The notes beneath the pieces are model-generated. The model worked only from the letters and a program-made list of their open reading frames with translations, was not told the origin of the DNA and did not search any database. From Candidatus Saccharimonadia bacterium (GTDB taxonomy: Bacteria > Patescibacteriota > Saccharimonadia > Saccharimonadales > Saccharimonadaceae): 19,335 bases of DNA. Numbering within the stretch: the first letter of the stretch is position 1; the number at the start of each line of letters is the position of its first letter. Below, in pieces: positions 1-7,507 of this stretch. The stretch covers positions 1 to 19,335 of the forward strand of contig JALRDG010000049.1 in the NCBI GenBank assembly GCA_023257055.1, read 5' to 3'. The translations under genes and the position numbers were made by a program.

Positions 1-1
1 G

Positions 2-232
2 CATTTAGCGGAAGACTTACCGGTTGTTCCGGAACTACTAAGGGCAGAGATCGAGCTGCGAACAGCGGCAAGTAGGCTTCGTTTTCGCTACTTGCTTACG
101 GTAACGTGCGTTCTTCGGCTAGGTAAAGACCGTCTGCGAATTGACGGGATACTCGTCGACATGGAGGTGACCGGGTTCTACAATACTCGCACAAAGAAGG
201 GTGAGTTGAGGCCCGTTTACGAATTTCGTTAA
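2..232 (+). CDS. 3' end of an unrecognised protein (5' truncated by the window)
   Basis: This is the only plus-strand frame open from the window edge to a TAA at 230-232. It gives about 76 C-terminal residues, beginning HLAEDLPVVPELL and ending GELRPVYEFR. The stretch is rich in Arg and Leu, has no membrane segment or motif I recognise, and ends 18 nt before a strong hairpin. It converges on tsaD. An open frame of this length could still arise by chance, so it is called coding mainly because it fills the space up to the terminator. The product cannot be named from this fragment. Confidence 0.55.
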   Translation, partial: HLAEDLPVVPELLRAEIELRTAASRLRFRYLLTVTCVLRLGKDRLRIDGILVDMEVTGFYNTRTKKGELRPVYEFR

Positions 233-249
233 AACTCTGCAATACAAAA

Positions 250-275
250 AGCCCCGCATCGAAAGGTGCGGGGCT
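250..275 (-). terminator. Rho-independent terminator of tsaD, shared with the convergent gene
   Basis: AGCCCCGCA (250-258) pairs with TGCGGGGCT (267-275). The stem extends through a wobble pair to a GAAA tetraloop (261-264). Read on the minus strand it is followed by a T run (the AAAAA at 246-250), which fits tsaD termination. On the plus strand there is no U tract, so it would serve the upstream gene only as a 3' hairpin. Confidence 0.85.
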
Positions 276-291
276 CGTCACGTCAGGGGGA

Positions 292-1371
292 TTACTTCGC
301 CCAGGCGGTTTGTGTCATTGAGATACTCGGGATCACTTCGAGCGTATAGGGGTCGGTCGGCTCATTCTTTTGCGCATAGAAATAAGCCAGGGTGGCAATC
401 ATGGCAGCATTGTCAGTACAGAGCTGCATTGGAGCGTAGGAAATTTCCAGAGGTAAGCGCTCAGATAATTGTCGTCGAAGCTCTTGATTAGCGGCGACGC
501 CGCCGGCGATGACGACAGACTTCGGTGCGTAATCATTAAAGGCACGTTCGGCTTTGTCGACGAGCGTTTCGATGGCGGTACGCTGGAAACTGGCCGCGAA
601 ATCATTTTGCATAGCAGCGGTGACAAGCGCTGGTAGTTCGTGTGATGGATACGTAAAGTCGACCCCGACTTCTTTTTGAACGGCACGTAGGACGGCGGTC
701 TTTAAGCCAGAAAAGGAGAAGTCGTACTTGCCGGCTAGTTTTGCTTTTGGCAGGCTAAAACGGCGCGGGTCGCCTTCGAGTGCGGCCTTGGCGATCGACG
801 GACCGCCAGGGTAGGGGAGACCAATAATTTTCGCCACCTTGTCAAACGCTTCACCGACAGCATCGTCTTGGGTTTGCCCAAGTAGTTCATAGGCGCCATG
901 ATCACGAAAGAGCACGAGCTGGGAGTGCCCACCAGAGACGATAAGCGCGAGCATCGGAAAGCCAGGTTGGGTAGCTGGTAGCGGAAGAGTGGTATGCTTT
1001 TGCTCAACAATAAAATTGGCATAGACATGGGCCTCAACGTGGTGTATCGGATACAACGGTTTTTCATGAATGACAGCTAATGTGCGTGCAGCCAGTGTTC
1101 CGGCTAACAGGGAGCCAATCAGCCCGGGTGCATAGGTGACGGCAATGGCGTCAATGTCATCCCATGTACAATCGGCTTCAGCGAGCGCCTGCTGAATGAC
1201 TGGATTAATAACTTCGATATGGCTGCGCGCAGCAACTTCTGGAACAACGCCGCCATACACCGCATGGATGTCTATCTGTGTATTGATGACATTACTAAGC
1301 AGGCGACGACCATCTTCGATGACGGCCGCAGCGGTCTCATCACAGCTGCTTTCTATTCCCAGAATTTTCAC
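292..1371 (-). CDS. tsaD: tRNA N6-adenosine threonylcarbamoyltransferase TsaD (Kae1/Qri7 family)
   Basis: TsaD transfers the threonylcarbamoyl group of TC-AMP to A37 of tRNAs that read ANN codons, working with TsaB and TsaE in the cytoplasm; neither partner is in this window. The protein is 359 residues from a GTG start, close to the bacterial family length of about 340. It opens with the hallmark VKILGIESSCDET. The metal-binding HHVEAH lies at about 110-115, VSGGHS at 145-150, AGGVAAN at 289-295, and the distal metal-binding Asp in CTDNAAM at about 320. GTG at 1371 is chosen because family homology begins there and a -10 box sits 7 nt upstream. A longer in-frame reading to 1464 adds about 31 residues that do not look like TsaD. 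No Shine-Dalgarno precedes the GTG. Confidence 0.95.
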   Translation of the reverse strand: MKILGIESSCDETAAAVIEDGRRLLSNVINTQIDIHAVYGGVVPEVAARSHIEVINPVIQQALAEADCTWDDIDAIAVTYAPGLIGSLLAGTLAARTLAVIHEKPLYPIHHVEAHVYANFIVEQKHTTLPLPATQPGFPMLALIVSGGHSQLVLFRDHGAYELLGQTQDDAVGEAFDKVAKIIGLPYPGGPSIAKAALEGDPRRFSLPKAKLAGKYDFSFSGLKTAVLRAVQKEVGVDFTYPSHELPALVTAAMQNDFAASFQRTAIETLVDKAERAFNDYAPKSVVIAGGVAANQELRRQLSERLPLEISYAPMQLCTDNAAMIATLAYFYAQKNEPTDPYTLEVIPSISMTQTAWAK

Positions 1372-1378
1372 TATGTCT

Positions 1379-1384
1379 AGTATA
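1379..1384 (-). promoter_or_regulatory. -10 box of tsaD, placed for a leaderless transcript
   Basis: On the minus strand TATACT lies exactly 7 nt before the GTG start, so transcription would begin at or next to the start codon. I find no convincing -35 hexamer and no Shine-Dalgarno. This matches the layout at 3024, 11220 and 17831. Confidence 0.55.
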
Positions 1385-1477
1385 CACCACTGTTGACCTC
1401 GGCGAGCGGTCGTGATTCTATGAAGAAAAGACGCCTCAATCAGAGAGTGTTTGTACATTAGCAAAGAGGATAAGATA

Positions 1478-2947
1478 ATGACACGACGACGTGCAGGAGT
1501 AGTGCTCGTAATCCTGCTGGTAATTGTACTCGGTGTGATGTGGTGGCTGCAGAGTCACCCCTTACAGCAAGATGGTCGGCCGACCTTAATCGAAGCCGAG
1601 ACTCTGCAAGGCAACTCCGATGACCAAGAAGTGCGCGATGATGATACGGCCTCGGGCGGAGCAAAGTATATTCTCTGGGAGAATAGTAACGTTTCGGGCA
1701 GTTTTACGACCGAAGGACGCGCTCGAGAGGTTGTAGTTCGGGCAAAGGCGGATTTCGATGGCGATGCATACCCGCGTATCACTGTTCGTATTAATGACGA
1801 TGCGCATGAGATTGAAATCGACAATGAGTACTGGGAAGAGTATCTCATCGAACTGAAGTTGAAGCCAGGAGCCCACAATATCGTCATAGAATACACAAAT
1901 GATTGGGAAGATCGCGGTGTTATTCTTGATGCGATTATTATTGGCAACAATACTGATGAATATCAGTGGCCAGAAGCTGACATGGAAGAGGCGGAGCAAA
2001 CGGACGAACCGCTCGTATATGAGGGTGAAGACGATTCGATAGACGGTGAACTGCTACCGGGGTTAGGTAGCACGGACGCAACGGAAGATCCGCAAGTAAC
2101 CGAATCTGCTATGCCGGAACCGACTGAATCGGCTACATTGCCCGAGACTGAAACCCAAGATGAGGTAGAGTCATCGCCGACGGCAAGCGAAGCTCCGATA
2201 GCTGATGCGCAGCCAGTCGCCAATGTTTGTTTGACGGATGGATCTGGCGGAGCAAAGACGAATCGTTTCCATCAGAAGTTCGCTGCGAACGGCATGAACG
2301 GTGAATATCATCTGTATGGCGAAAATGTCGGCGACGAGCCAGTGGGCCTACTGCTACAGTTTCATGGCGACGGCGGCTATGAGTTCGAGAACTACGAAAC
2401 ATACAAGCTGCCAGGCATGGCTGAAGTTGCTCGCGATAACAACCTACTTATGGTGGCGGTGCGTTCACCAGATAATGTCGGTGACCGTACGTGGTGGGAA
2501 GAAGGCGATAAAAATGCCGCATGGCTGCAAAAGTTGATCGACACCGAAATTTACGCCAAGTACCCGATTGACCGATCGCGGGTGTGGCTGAGTGGTTTTT
2601 CTGGTGGCGCACAACTGGTATCACAGTTCTATTTGCCGCACTACGCCGATACGATGTGTGGCGGCGGGGCACTGATTTCAGGCGGTGGATCGGCTAATAG
2701 TTTTAGTCCGGGTGAAATCACGGCCAGCGATGCATTCAAGCAGCAGTTCGAAATCTGGTTCTATACTGGTACGGCGGATCGAGGCGCAGAGAATGGTTTC
2801 GATGCATATACGGAAGCTCAAGCTGGCGCACAGTACTACCGAGATTTCGGCTTTACGAGAGTAAAAGATAAGTTCGTTGACGGCCTGGATCACGACGAAT
2901 TGGACGAAGTGACCATGTTGCGCGAGCTGGTACAGCCAGCCAAATGA
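1478..2947 (+). CDS. membrane-anchored or secreted alpha/beta-hydrolase esterase with N-terminal beta-sandwich-like module
   Basis: The product is 489 residues. A basic start (MTRRRAG) leads into one hydrophobic helix at about 7-24, so it is a signal anchor or uncleaved signal. Residues 36-156 are beta-rich and resemble carbohydrate-binding modules of the CBM35/60 type: EAETL near the start, then GGAKYI, and a final strand around GVILDAIIIGN. Residues 165-248 are an acidic, Pro/Thr/Ser-rich linker. The C-terminal half is an alpha/beta hydrolase of the PHB-depolymerase/feruloyl-esterase type, with LLQFHGDGG near 292, nucleophile elbow GFSGG (Ser375), likely Asp434 in YTGTADRG and His472 in GLDHDE. 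The substrate, perhaps an esterified glycan on a partner cell, is inference. ATG 1478 follows AGAGGA with a 7-nt gap. A TTG start at 1451 is less likely. The gene stands alone and ends in TGA. Confidence 0.8.
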   Translation: MTRRRAGVVLVILLVIVLGVMWWLQSHPLQQDGRPTLIEAETLQGNSDDQEVRDDDTASGGAKYILWENSNVSGSFTTEGRAREVVVRAKADFDGDAYPRITVRINDDAHEIEIDNEYWEEYLIELKLKPGAHNIVIEYTNDWEDRGVILDAIIIGNNTDEYQWPEADMEEAEQTDEPLVYEGEDDSIDGELLPGLGSTDATEDPQVTESAMPEPTESATLPETETQDEVESSPTASEAPIADAQPVANVCLTDGSGGAKTNRFHQKFAANGMNGEYHLYGENVGDEPVGLLLQFHGDGGYEFENYETYKLPGMAEVARDNNLLMVAVRSPDNVGDRTWWEEGDKNAAWLQKLIDTEIYAKYPIDRSRVWLSGFSGGAQLVSQFYLPHYADTMCGGGALISGGGSANSFSPGEITASDAFKQQFEIWFYTGTADRGAENGFDAYTEAQAGAQYYRDFGFTRVKDKFVDGLDHDELDEVTMLRELVQPAK

Positions 2948-2973
2948 CGTGTCTTGTCAATTATCCTTTTATG

Positions 2974-3007
2974 GCGCCCCGGCATTTTCATGCACCGGGG
3001 CGCTTTT
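2974..3007 (+). terminator. Rho-independent terminator of the esterase gene
   Basis: GCGCCCCGG (2974-2982) pairs perfectly with CCGGGGCGC (2995-3003) and is followed by TTTT (3004-3007). It separates the esterase from the Mur operon. Confidence 0.9.
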
Positions 3008-3020
3008 CTTGATTAAAAAA

Positions 3021-3029
3021 TGGTAAAAT
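3021..3029 (+). promoter_or_regulatory. extended -10 promoter of the Mur/FemAB operon, probably leaderless
   Basis: TGGTAAAAT is an extended -10 (TG, one base, TAAAAT at 3024-3029). The ATG of the first gene follows after 7 nt and there is no Shine-Dalgarno, so the mRNA probably begins at or next to the ATG. The -35 region falls inside the preceding terminator and shows no good hexamer. Confidence 0.6.
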
Positions 3030-3036
3030 AGACAAT

Positions 3037-4347
3037 ATGAAAGAGAAGTTGGTCAAAGGTGTTCGAAATGTATTGCCAGAAGGAGCTGTCCGTGGCATTG
3101 AAGAGGCGTATCGGCGCGGTCGCGTGCATGCGGTCAGCGCCCGGTACGGGTATCCGGCACATAGCCTCCGGGTGATTGCGGTTACCGGTACGAATGGCAA
3201 GACTACGACGGTCAACTATATCAATGAAATCCTTAAAGAAGCTGGACTGAAGACGGCTATGTTTTCGACCGCCGTCATTGAAGTGGCGGGCGAGCGACAA
3301 CTTAATGATTTAAATGTAACTGTCGCTACGACTCAGCGCATGCAGCAGTTCTTCCGTGATGCGAAACGAGCGCAAGTCGACTATGTCGTGTTAGAGATTA
3401 CAAGCCATGCGTTGCATCAGCATAAGCTTGCTACCGTGCCAATCGAAGCGGCTGTAATGACTAACCTGACGCAAGATCATCTTGATTATCATAAAACGAT
3501 GGAGGCATACGCTGAGGCGAAGGGAAGATTGTTCGCTAACAAGCCACGCTTCATCGTGCTGAACCATGACGATGAGTGGTTTGATTTCTTCAATCAGTTT
3601 GCGGCTGGGTCGCAAAAAATCACCTACGGTAAGAGCGAAGCGGCTGAAGCCCGAATTGAGTATACGAAGCTCTACAAAAAAGGTAGTGAGGCGCATGTTG
3701 TCATTGACCATCAAACGAAGCTGGAGCTGGCAACGGCACTGCCCGGTGAATTCAATATTTACAATATGACCGCCGCTGCGGCACTGGCGTATGTACTAGG
3801 TATAAAACTCGATGCAATTATTGAAGGTGTCGCTAATCTTGAAGGGGTTCCTGGACGCTTTGAACGCATTGAGGCTGGGCAGCCGTATGACGTGATTGTC
3901 GACTATGCACATACACCAGACGCACTTGAAAAACTTTTGGCGGCTGCTAAGGCGACGACGAAAAACCGCGTACTGTTAGTGTTTGGCGCCTGTGGCGATC
4001 GCGACCAGGCAAAGCGGCCAATTATGGGTGAAATTGCTGCTCGCGGAGCGGATCGTATTTTCTTGACGGACGAAGAAAGCTACAACGAGAACCCTGATGA
4101 GATTCGCCGTATGATATACGATGGCATTGAAGCAGCCAAGGGTGCCATAAAAACGACGGAAATTGCTGACCGTCGAGCGGCAATTGAAAAAGCTTTGTCG
4201 GTTGCTAAGACTGGCGACACAGTGCTGATTACGGGAATGGGACATGAACAGTTTCGTATCGTGAACGGCAATCGGTTGCCATGGAATGACGGCCAGGTGG
4301 TTCGCGAAACGATTGCCGGCAACTTGCCGATTGATGAGGCAAACTAA
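3037..4347 (+). CDS. murE: MurE-like UDP-MurNAc-dipeptide:amino acid ligase lacking the N-terminal domain
   Basis: MurE ligases add the third stem-peptide residue (L-Lys or meso-DAP) to UDP-MurNAc-L-Ala-D-Glu using ATP in the cytoplasm. The protein is 436 residues against about 490 for typical MurE. The P-loop GTNGKTT is at 51-57, so only about 45 residues precede the central domain and the N-terminal uridine-binding domain is missing. Family motifs follow: ITSHALHQHKL (121-131), TNLTQDHLDYH (142-152), the likely carbamylated lysine in YAEAKGRLF (Lys162), VDYAHTPD (288-295), GACGDRD (317-323) and GMGHEQ (400-405). The specificity motif, DNPR in meso-DAP enzymes, aligns with EESY at 346-349, so the amino acid added cannot be predicted. 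It heads the six-gene operon. Confidence 0.87.
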   Translation: MKEKLVKGVRNVLPEGAVRGIEEAYRRGRVHAVSARYGYPAHSLRVIAVTGTNGKTTTVNYINEILKEAGLKTAMFSTAVIEVAGERQLNDLNVTVATTQRMQQFFRDAKRAQVDYVVLEITSHALHQHKLATVPIEAAVMTNLTQDHLDYHKTMEAYAEAKGRLFANKPRFIVLNHDDEWFDFFNQFAAGSQKITYGKSEAAEARIEYTKLYKKGSEAHVVIDHQTKLELATALPGEFNIYNMTAAAALAYVLGIKLDAIIEGVANLEGVPGRFERIEAGQPYDVIVDYAHTPDALEKLLAAAKATTKNRVLLVFGACGDRDQAKRPIMGEIAARGADRIFLTDEESYNENPDEIRRMIYDGIEAAKGAIKTTEIADRRAAIEKALSVAKTGDTVLITGMGHEQFRIVNGNRLPWNDGQVVRETIAGNLPIDEAN

Positions 4348-4356
4348 CAATATATC

Positions 4357-5637
4357 ATGAGCAGTATATTTCATCGATTAAAAAAGAAACTGTACTTTGT
4401 CGTCGCCAGTTATTTTCGTTTTTGGGCGAATATTTCTTTGCGGCGCTGGAAACCGAAAATCATTGCCGTGACAGGCTCTGTTGGCAAGACGACAATGCTA
4501 CACTTACTAGAGTTGCAACTTGGCGACAAGGCGCACTATTCGCACTTTGCCAACAGTGCGTTCGGCATTTCGTTTGACATCGTTGGCACTCGGGGCATTA
4601 CCGGGTCAAAAAAACGCTGGCTCAAGCTACTTATATTGGTGCCATGGCGAGCACTGACATTTCGTCACACTGAGCCGTACTATGTCGTTGAAATTGATGG
4701 TGAGCGCCCGCACGAAGCCGAGTTCCTCGCAACGTGGCTTAAGCCGGCAGTCACGGTATGGGTCAGTTCTGGCCGGTCACATGCGATTTTTTTTGATACG
4801 TTAGTGAAGCAGGGAAAATTTCCGACCGTCGAAGAGGCAATTGCTCATGAGTTCGCTCAGCTCGCCCATAATAGTAAGGAGCTGGTAATTATTGATGGCG
4901 AAAACCCGCTAATGGAAAAAGAAACTACGGGCATTACTGCGCAGGTTGCTCGCGTCAAACGAGACGACCTTCGGGAATATCAGGTATTTCCTGATCATTC
5001 GCGCTTTGTAATGCAAACCGGCACCTTTGCATTCGCTTACCCACTACCGGAAGAGACCTATGTGCAGCTTGCTATGCTTGAACGCCTTTGCCAGCACCTG
5101 AACCTTCCGGTGCGACATGATATGACGGAATTTACGATGCCGCCAGGTCGCAGCAGCTACCTACCGGGCCGAAATGGAACCAACCTTATCGACAGCAGCT
5201 ACAATGCACACCTTATCAGTATGAAATCAATGCTTCGAATGATTCAGGCAATGCAGGCTGAGCATAAATGGCTGGTAATTGGCGATATGACCGATCAAGG
5301 TGAAGGCGAAGCCGACCAGCATACGAAACTTGGTGAAGTAATGGCGACAGTTGAGGCTGAGCGATACGTGCTCGTCGGCCGACGTACAGCTAGATATACT
5401 AAGGCTGCGCTAGAGGCAGCCGGACGTGGCGAAAAAACCATTTCATTCATAAAGACAACCGACGCCAAGCACTATCTTGAGACGACACTGACCGGTCAAG
5501 AAACCGTCTTGTTTAAAGGAAGTCAATATTTGGAGTGGATCGTAGAGAAATTATTAGAAAATCCGGATGACATTGTAAAACTGCCGCGACAAGAAGAAGC
5601 TGCAAAGCGTCGTCGGGCAAGCTGGGGGCTGAATTAA
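4357..5637 (+). CDS. murF: MurF-like Mur ligase with hydrophobic N-terminus
   Basis: MurF joins D-Ala-D-Ala to the UDP-MurNAc-tripeptide. This 426-residue protein has the MurF-type P-loop TGSVGKTT (39-46) and the C-terminal-domain hallmark GRNGTNLIDSSYNAH (271-285), followed by LVIGDM (306-311) and VLFKGSQ (384-390). It lacks the usual N-terminal substrate domain. In its place, residues 11-27 are aromatic and hydrophobic (LYFVVASYFRFWANISL), which could touch the membrane. A second hydrophobic stretch lies near 89-100. Where MurF normally has a carbamylated lysine, the sequence reads EAIAHEFAQL (160-169), with no lysine. It starts 9 nt after the murE stop with no clear Shine-Dalgarno. The gene symbol is by family; a changed substrate or specialised role is possible. 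Confidence 0.75.
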   Translation: MSSIFHRLKKKLYFVVASYFRFWANISLRRWKPKIIAVTGSVGKTTMLHLLELQLGDKAHYSHFANSAFGISFDIVGTRGITGSKKRWLKLLILVPWRALTFRHTEPYYVVEIDGERPHEAEFLATWLKPAVTVWVSSGRSHAIFFDTLVKQGKFPTVEEAIAHEFAQLAHNSKELVIIDGENPLMEKETTGITAQVARVKRDDLREYQVFPDHSRFVMQTGTFAFAYPLPEETYVQLAMLERLCQHLNLPVRHDMTEFTMPPGRSSYLPGRNGTNLIDSSYNAHLISMKSMLRMIQAMQAEHKWLVIGDMTDQGEGEADQHTKLGEVMATVEAERYVLVGRRTARYTKAALEAAGRGEKTISFIKTTDAKHYLETTLTGQETVLFKGSQYLEWIVEKLLENPDDIVKLPRQEEAAKRRRASWGLN

Positions 5638-6329
5638 TGAAGACACTCTATATTATTCATGGTTGGACATACACAATCGAACCATGGACAAAGACCGTCG
5701 AAGCATTACGAACGGCGGATATTGATGTACGACAGCTGCGAGTGCCAGGTCTGACCAGCCCGAGCGACGCAGTATGGACTATTGACGAGTATGTTGAATG
5801 GCTTAAGAGTGAACTAAAGGGAGTTGAGCAGCCGATAGTCCTTGGGCATTCCAATGGCGGACGCATTGCTTTGAACTATCTCGTTAAATACCCAGGAAGC
5901 TTCCAGCGACTCATTCTACTTAACAGTGCCGGCGTGTATGAGAATATGGAACGAATCTCGCTGAAACGCCGAGTATTTCATACATTGGCGAAAGTTCTCG
6001 CGCCACTGAAGCATGTGCCGTACGTAAAGAAAATTGTCTACCGTTTATTAAAAAGTGACTACAACCGTGCACCGCAAAACATGAAGCAGACATTGCACAA
6101 CATGCTTGAAAGCGACCGTGAGCTTGACATCACGAAAGTGACGACACCGACTTCTATCCTTTGGGGAAGAGAAGATACAACAACGCCGCTTGGCATGGGG
6201 CGCCGTATGCGACAACTGTTGCCGAACTCGCAAATTCAAGAATTTGACGACTGGAAGCATGCGCCATACATTACGCACCCGGAGGAACTAGCACGGGAAA
6301 TCATCCGAATCGTTAAGGAGGAAGAATAG
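5637..6329 (+). CDS. alpha/beta-fold hydrolase
   Basis: This is a 230-residue single-domain alpha/beta hydrolase without signal peptide. The oxyanion region HGW is at 8-10, the nucleophile elbow GHSNGG at 70-75 (Ser72), and the probable acid and histidine are Asp180 (WGREDTTTP) and His208 (WKHAP). A basic helical stretch at 110-145 forms the cap region. The ATG shares its A with the last base of the preceding TAA, so translation is probably coupled. Its place between the Mur ligases and an aminotransferase suggests a small substrate connected with peptidoglycan precursors or amino-acid supply, but the reaction cannot be told from sequence. Confidence 0.85.
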   Translation: MKTLYIIHGWTYTIEPWTKTVEALRTADIDVRQLRVPGLTSPSDAVWTIDEYVEWLKSELKGVEQPIVLGHSNGGRIALNYLVKYPGSFQRLILLNSAGVYENMERISLKRRVFHTLAKVLAPLKHVPYVKKIVYRLLKSDYNRAPQNMKQTLHNMLESDRELDITKVTTPTSILWGREDTTTPLGMGRRMRQLLPNSQIQEFDDWKHAPYITHPEELAREIIRIVKEEE

Positions 6330-7507
6330 TGCTCTTTCAGTCGGTTGGGTCTCGATACAGTCTTGGTGATGCGCTGTATCACTTGGTCGCTATTGGCAGC
6401 AAAAAAGATACTGCCCGCTTAAAAAATGAGCTTGCGAAACACTACAAAGGAGAGGTGGCGTTGTATCGCAAGGGGCGCGCCGCTTTGGCTGAAGCGATTC
6501 GCATTGCAACTGGTGGTTCCGGTAAAGTCGCAATCAACGCATTCACCTGCTATAGCGTCGTACAGGCAGTGGAAGCGGCCGGATGTACGCCGGTGTACGT
6601 TGAAATTGAACGGGACAGCTTGCATTTTTCGGCCGGTACGTTAAAAAATGCATTTAAGACCCATCCTGACATTCGTGCGGTTGTTATACAAAATAGCCTT
6701 GGCATTCCAGCGGATAGCGTAGCGATTGAGCAGGTTGCTTCGGCGCACCGAGCACTGCTCATTGAAGATTTAGCTCACTCGGCAGGTGCACGCTATGATA
6801 ACGGCGAGGAAGTTGGAATGGTGGGTGACATTACAATGCTTTCGCTGGGGCGTGATAAAGCACTTGATACAGTGAATGGCGGTGTGTTGATTGTGCGACG
6901 ACCGGAACTCATTGTGCAGATGCGCGAACCACATGCGAAGCCCTCTATTATAAACCAGCTGCGTGATCGAATATATCCACTGCTTGCATGGAAGACGCGA
7001 GCACTTTTTCCATTCAAGATTGGAAAATATATTCTAGCGGTTGCCTATAAAACAAACTTGGCGGTTCGTTCGGCCGATGGCGAGGTGGATACGAACGAGG
7101 CTATGACAGCAGCTACGGCAAAACACGCCCTGCTTGAATTTGCGGCACTTTCGGAAATGAATCAACAGCGACAAGCACTCCGTAATATCTACAAAACGGA
7201 ATTGGCGGAATATATTGTCCCTGGGGCACTTGGAAACGGTACTGCTGCCGTACGTATACCTCTTTACGTAACGAGGCGCGAACAGGTGCTAGCGCGGCTT
7301 AAGGCGGCCGGGTATTTCGTTGAAGATGTCTGGTATGATCGGCCAGTGTCGCCAGCTCGTCTGTATCATAAGGTACATTTCCCGGAAGCAGAGTTCCCGG
7401 TAACCATGCAGGTAACTAAAGACATTATTAATTTGCCGACACACCGTAACGTTCGACCGGAACACATCAAAGAAATGGCGGATATTATTCGAGGAGCGGA
7501 AAAGTAA
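6329..7507 (+). CDS. DegT/DnrJ/EryC1/StrS-family PLP aminotransferase
   Basis: The protein is 392 residues, full length for the fold-type I DegT family, whose known members mostly aminate nucleotide-linked keto sugars. Visible features are the Gly/Ala-rich start of the large domain (YRKGRAALAEAI, 46-57), the PLP-ring Asp147 in LIEDLAHSAG (144-153), the Schiff-base lysine probably Lys177 in LGRDKALDTVNGG (173-185), and a C-terminal LPTHRNV (369-375). It starts at GTG 6329, which shares its G with the TAG of the hydrolase gene. A strong AAGGAGG at 6315-6321, 7 nt away, supports this start. No sugar-nucleotide genes are nearby. With FemAB transferases directly downstream, it may make an amino donor or modified residue for the cell wall (inference). 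Confidence 0.85.
   Translation: MLFQSVGSRYSLGDALYHLVAIGSKKDTARLKNELAKHYKGEVALYRKGRAALAEAIRIATGGSGKVAINAFTCYSVVQAVEAAGCTPVYVEIERDSLHFSAGTLKNAFKTHPDIRAVVIQNSLGIPADSVAIEQVASAHRALLIEDLAHSAGARYDNGEEVGMVGDITMLSLGRDKALDTVNGGVLIVRRPELIVQMREPHAKPSIINQLRDRIYPLLAWKTRALFPFKIGKYILAVAYKTNLAVRSADGEVDTNEAMTAATAKHALLEFAALSEMNQQRQALRNIYKTELAEYIVPGALGNGTAAVRIPLYVTRREQVLARLKAAGYFVEDVWYDRPVSPARLYHKVHFPEAEFPVTMQVTKDIINLPTHRNVRPEHIKEMADIIRGAEK

Noticed and set aside
1372..1464. Longer tsaD start adding about 31 N-terminal residues
   Set aside because: The extension has no TsaD homology, runs through the -10 box, and the family start motif VKILGIESS begins at the GTG at 1371.
1451..1477. TTG start for the esterase, nine codons upstream
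   Set aside because: ATG 1478 has AGAGGA at a proper distance and opens with the basic residues expected before a signal anchor.
1478..2947. UGA recoding as in Gracilibacteria/SR1
   Set aside because: Known protein families here end normally at TGA, TAA or TAG, and no in-frame TGA interrupts any conserved gene.
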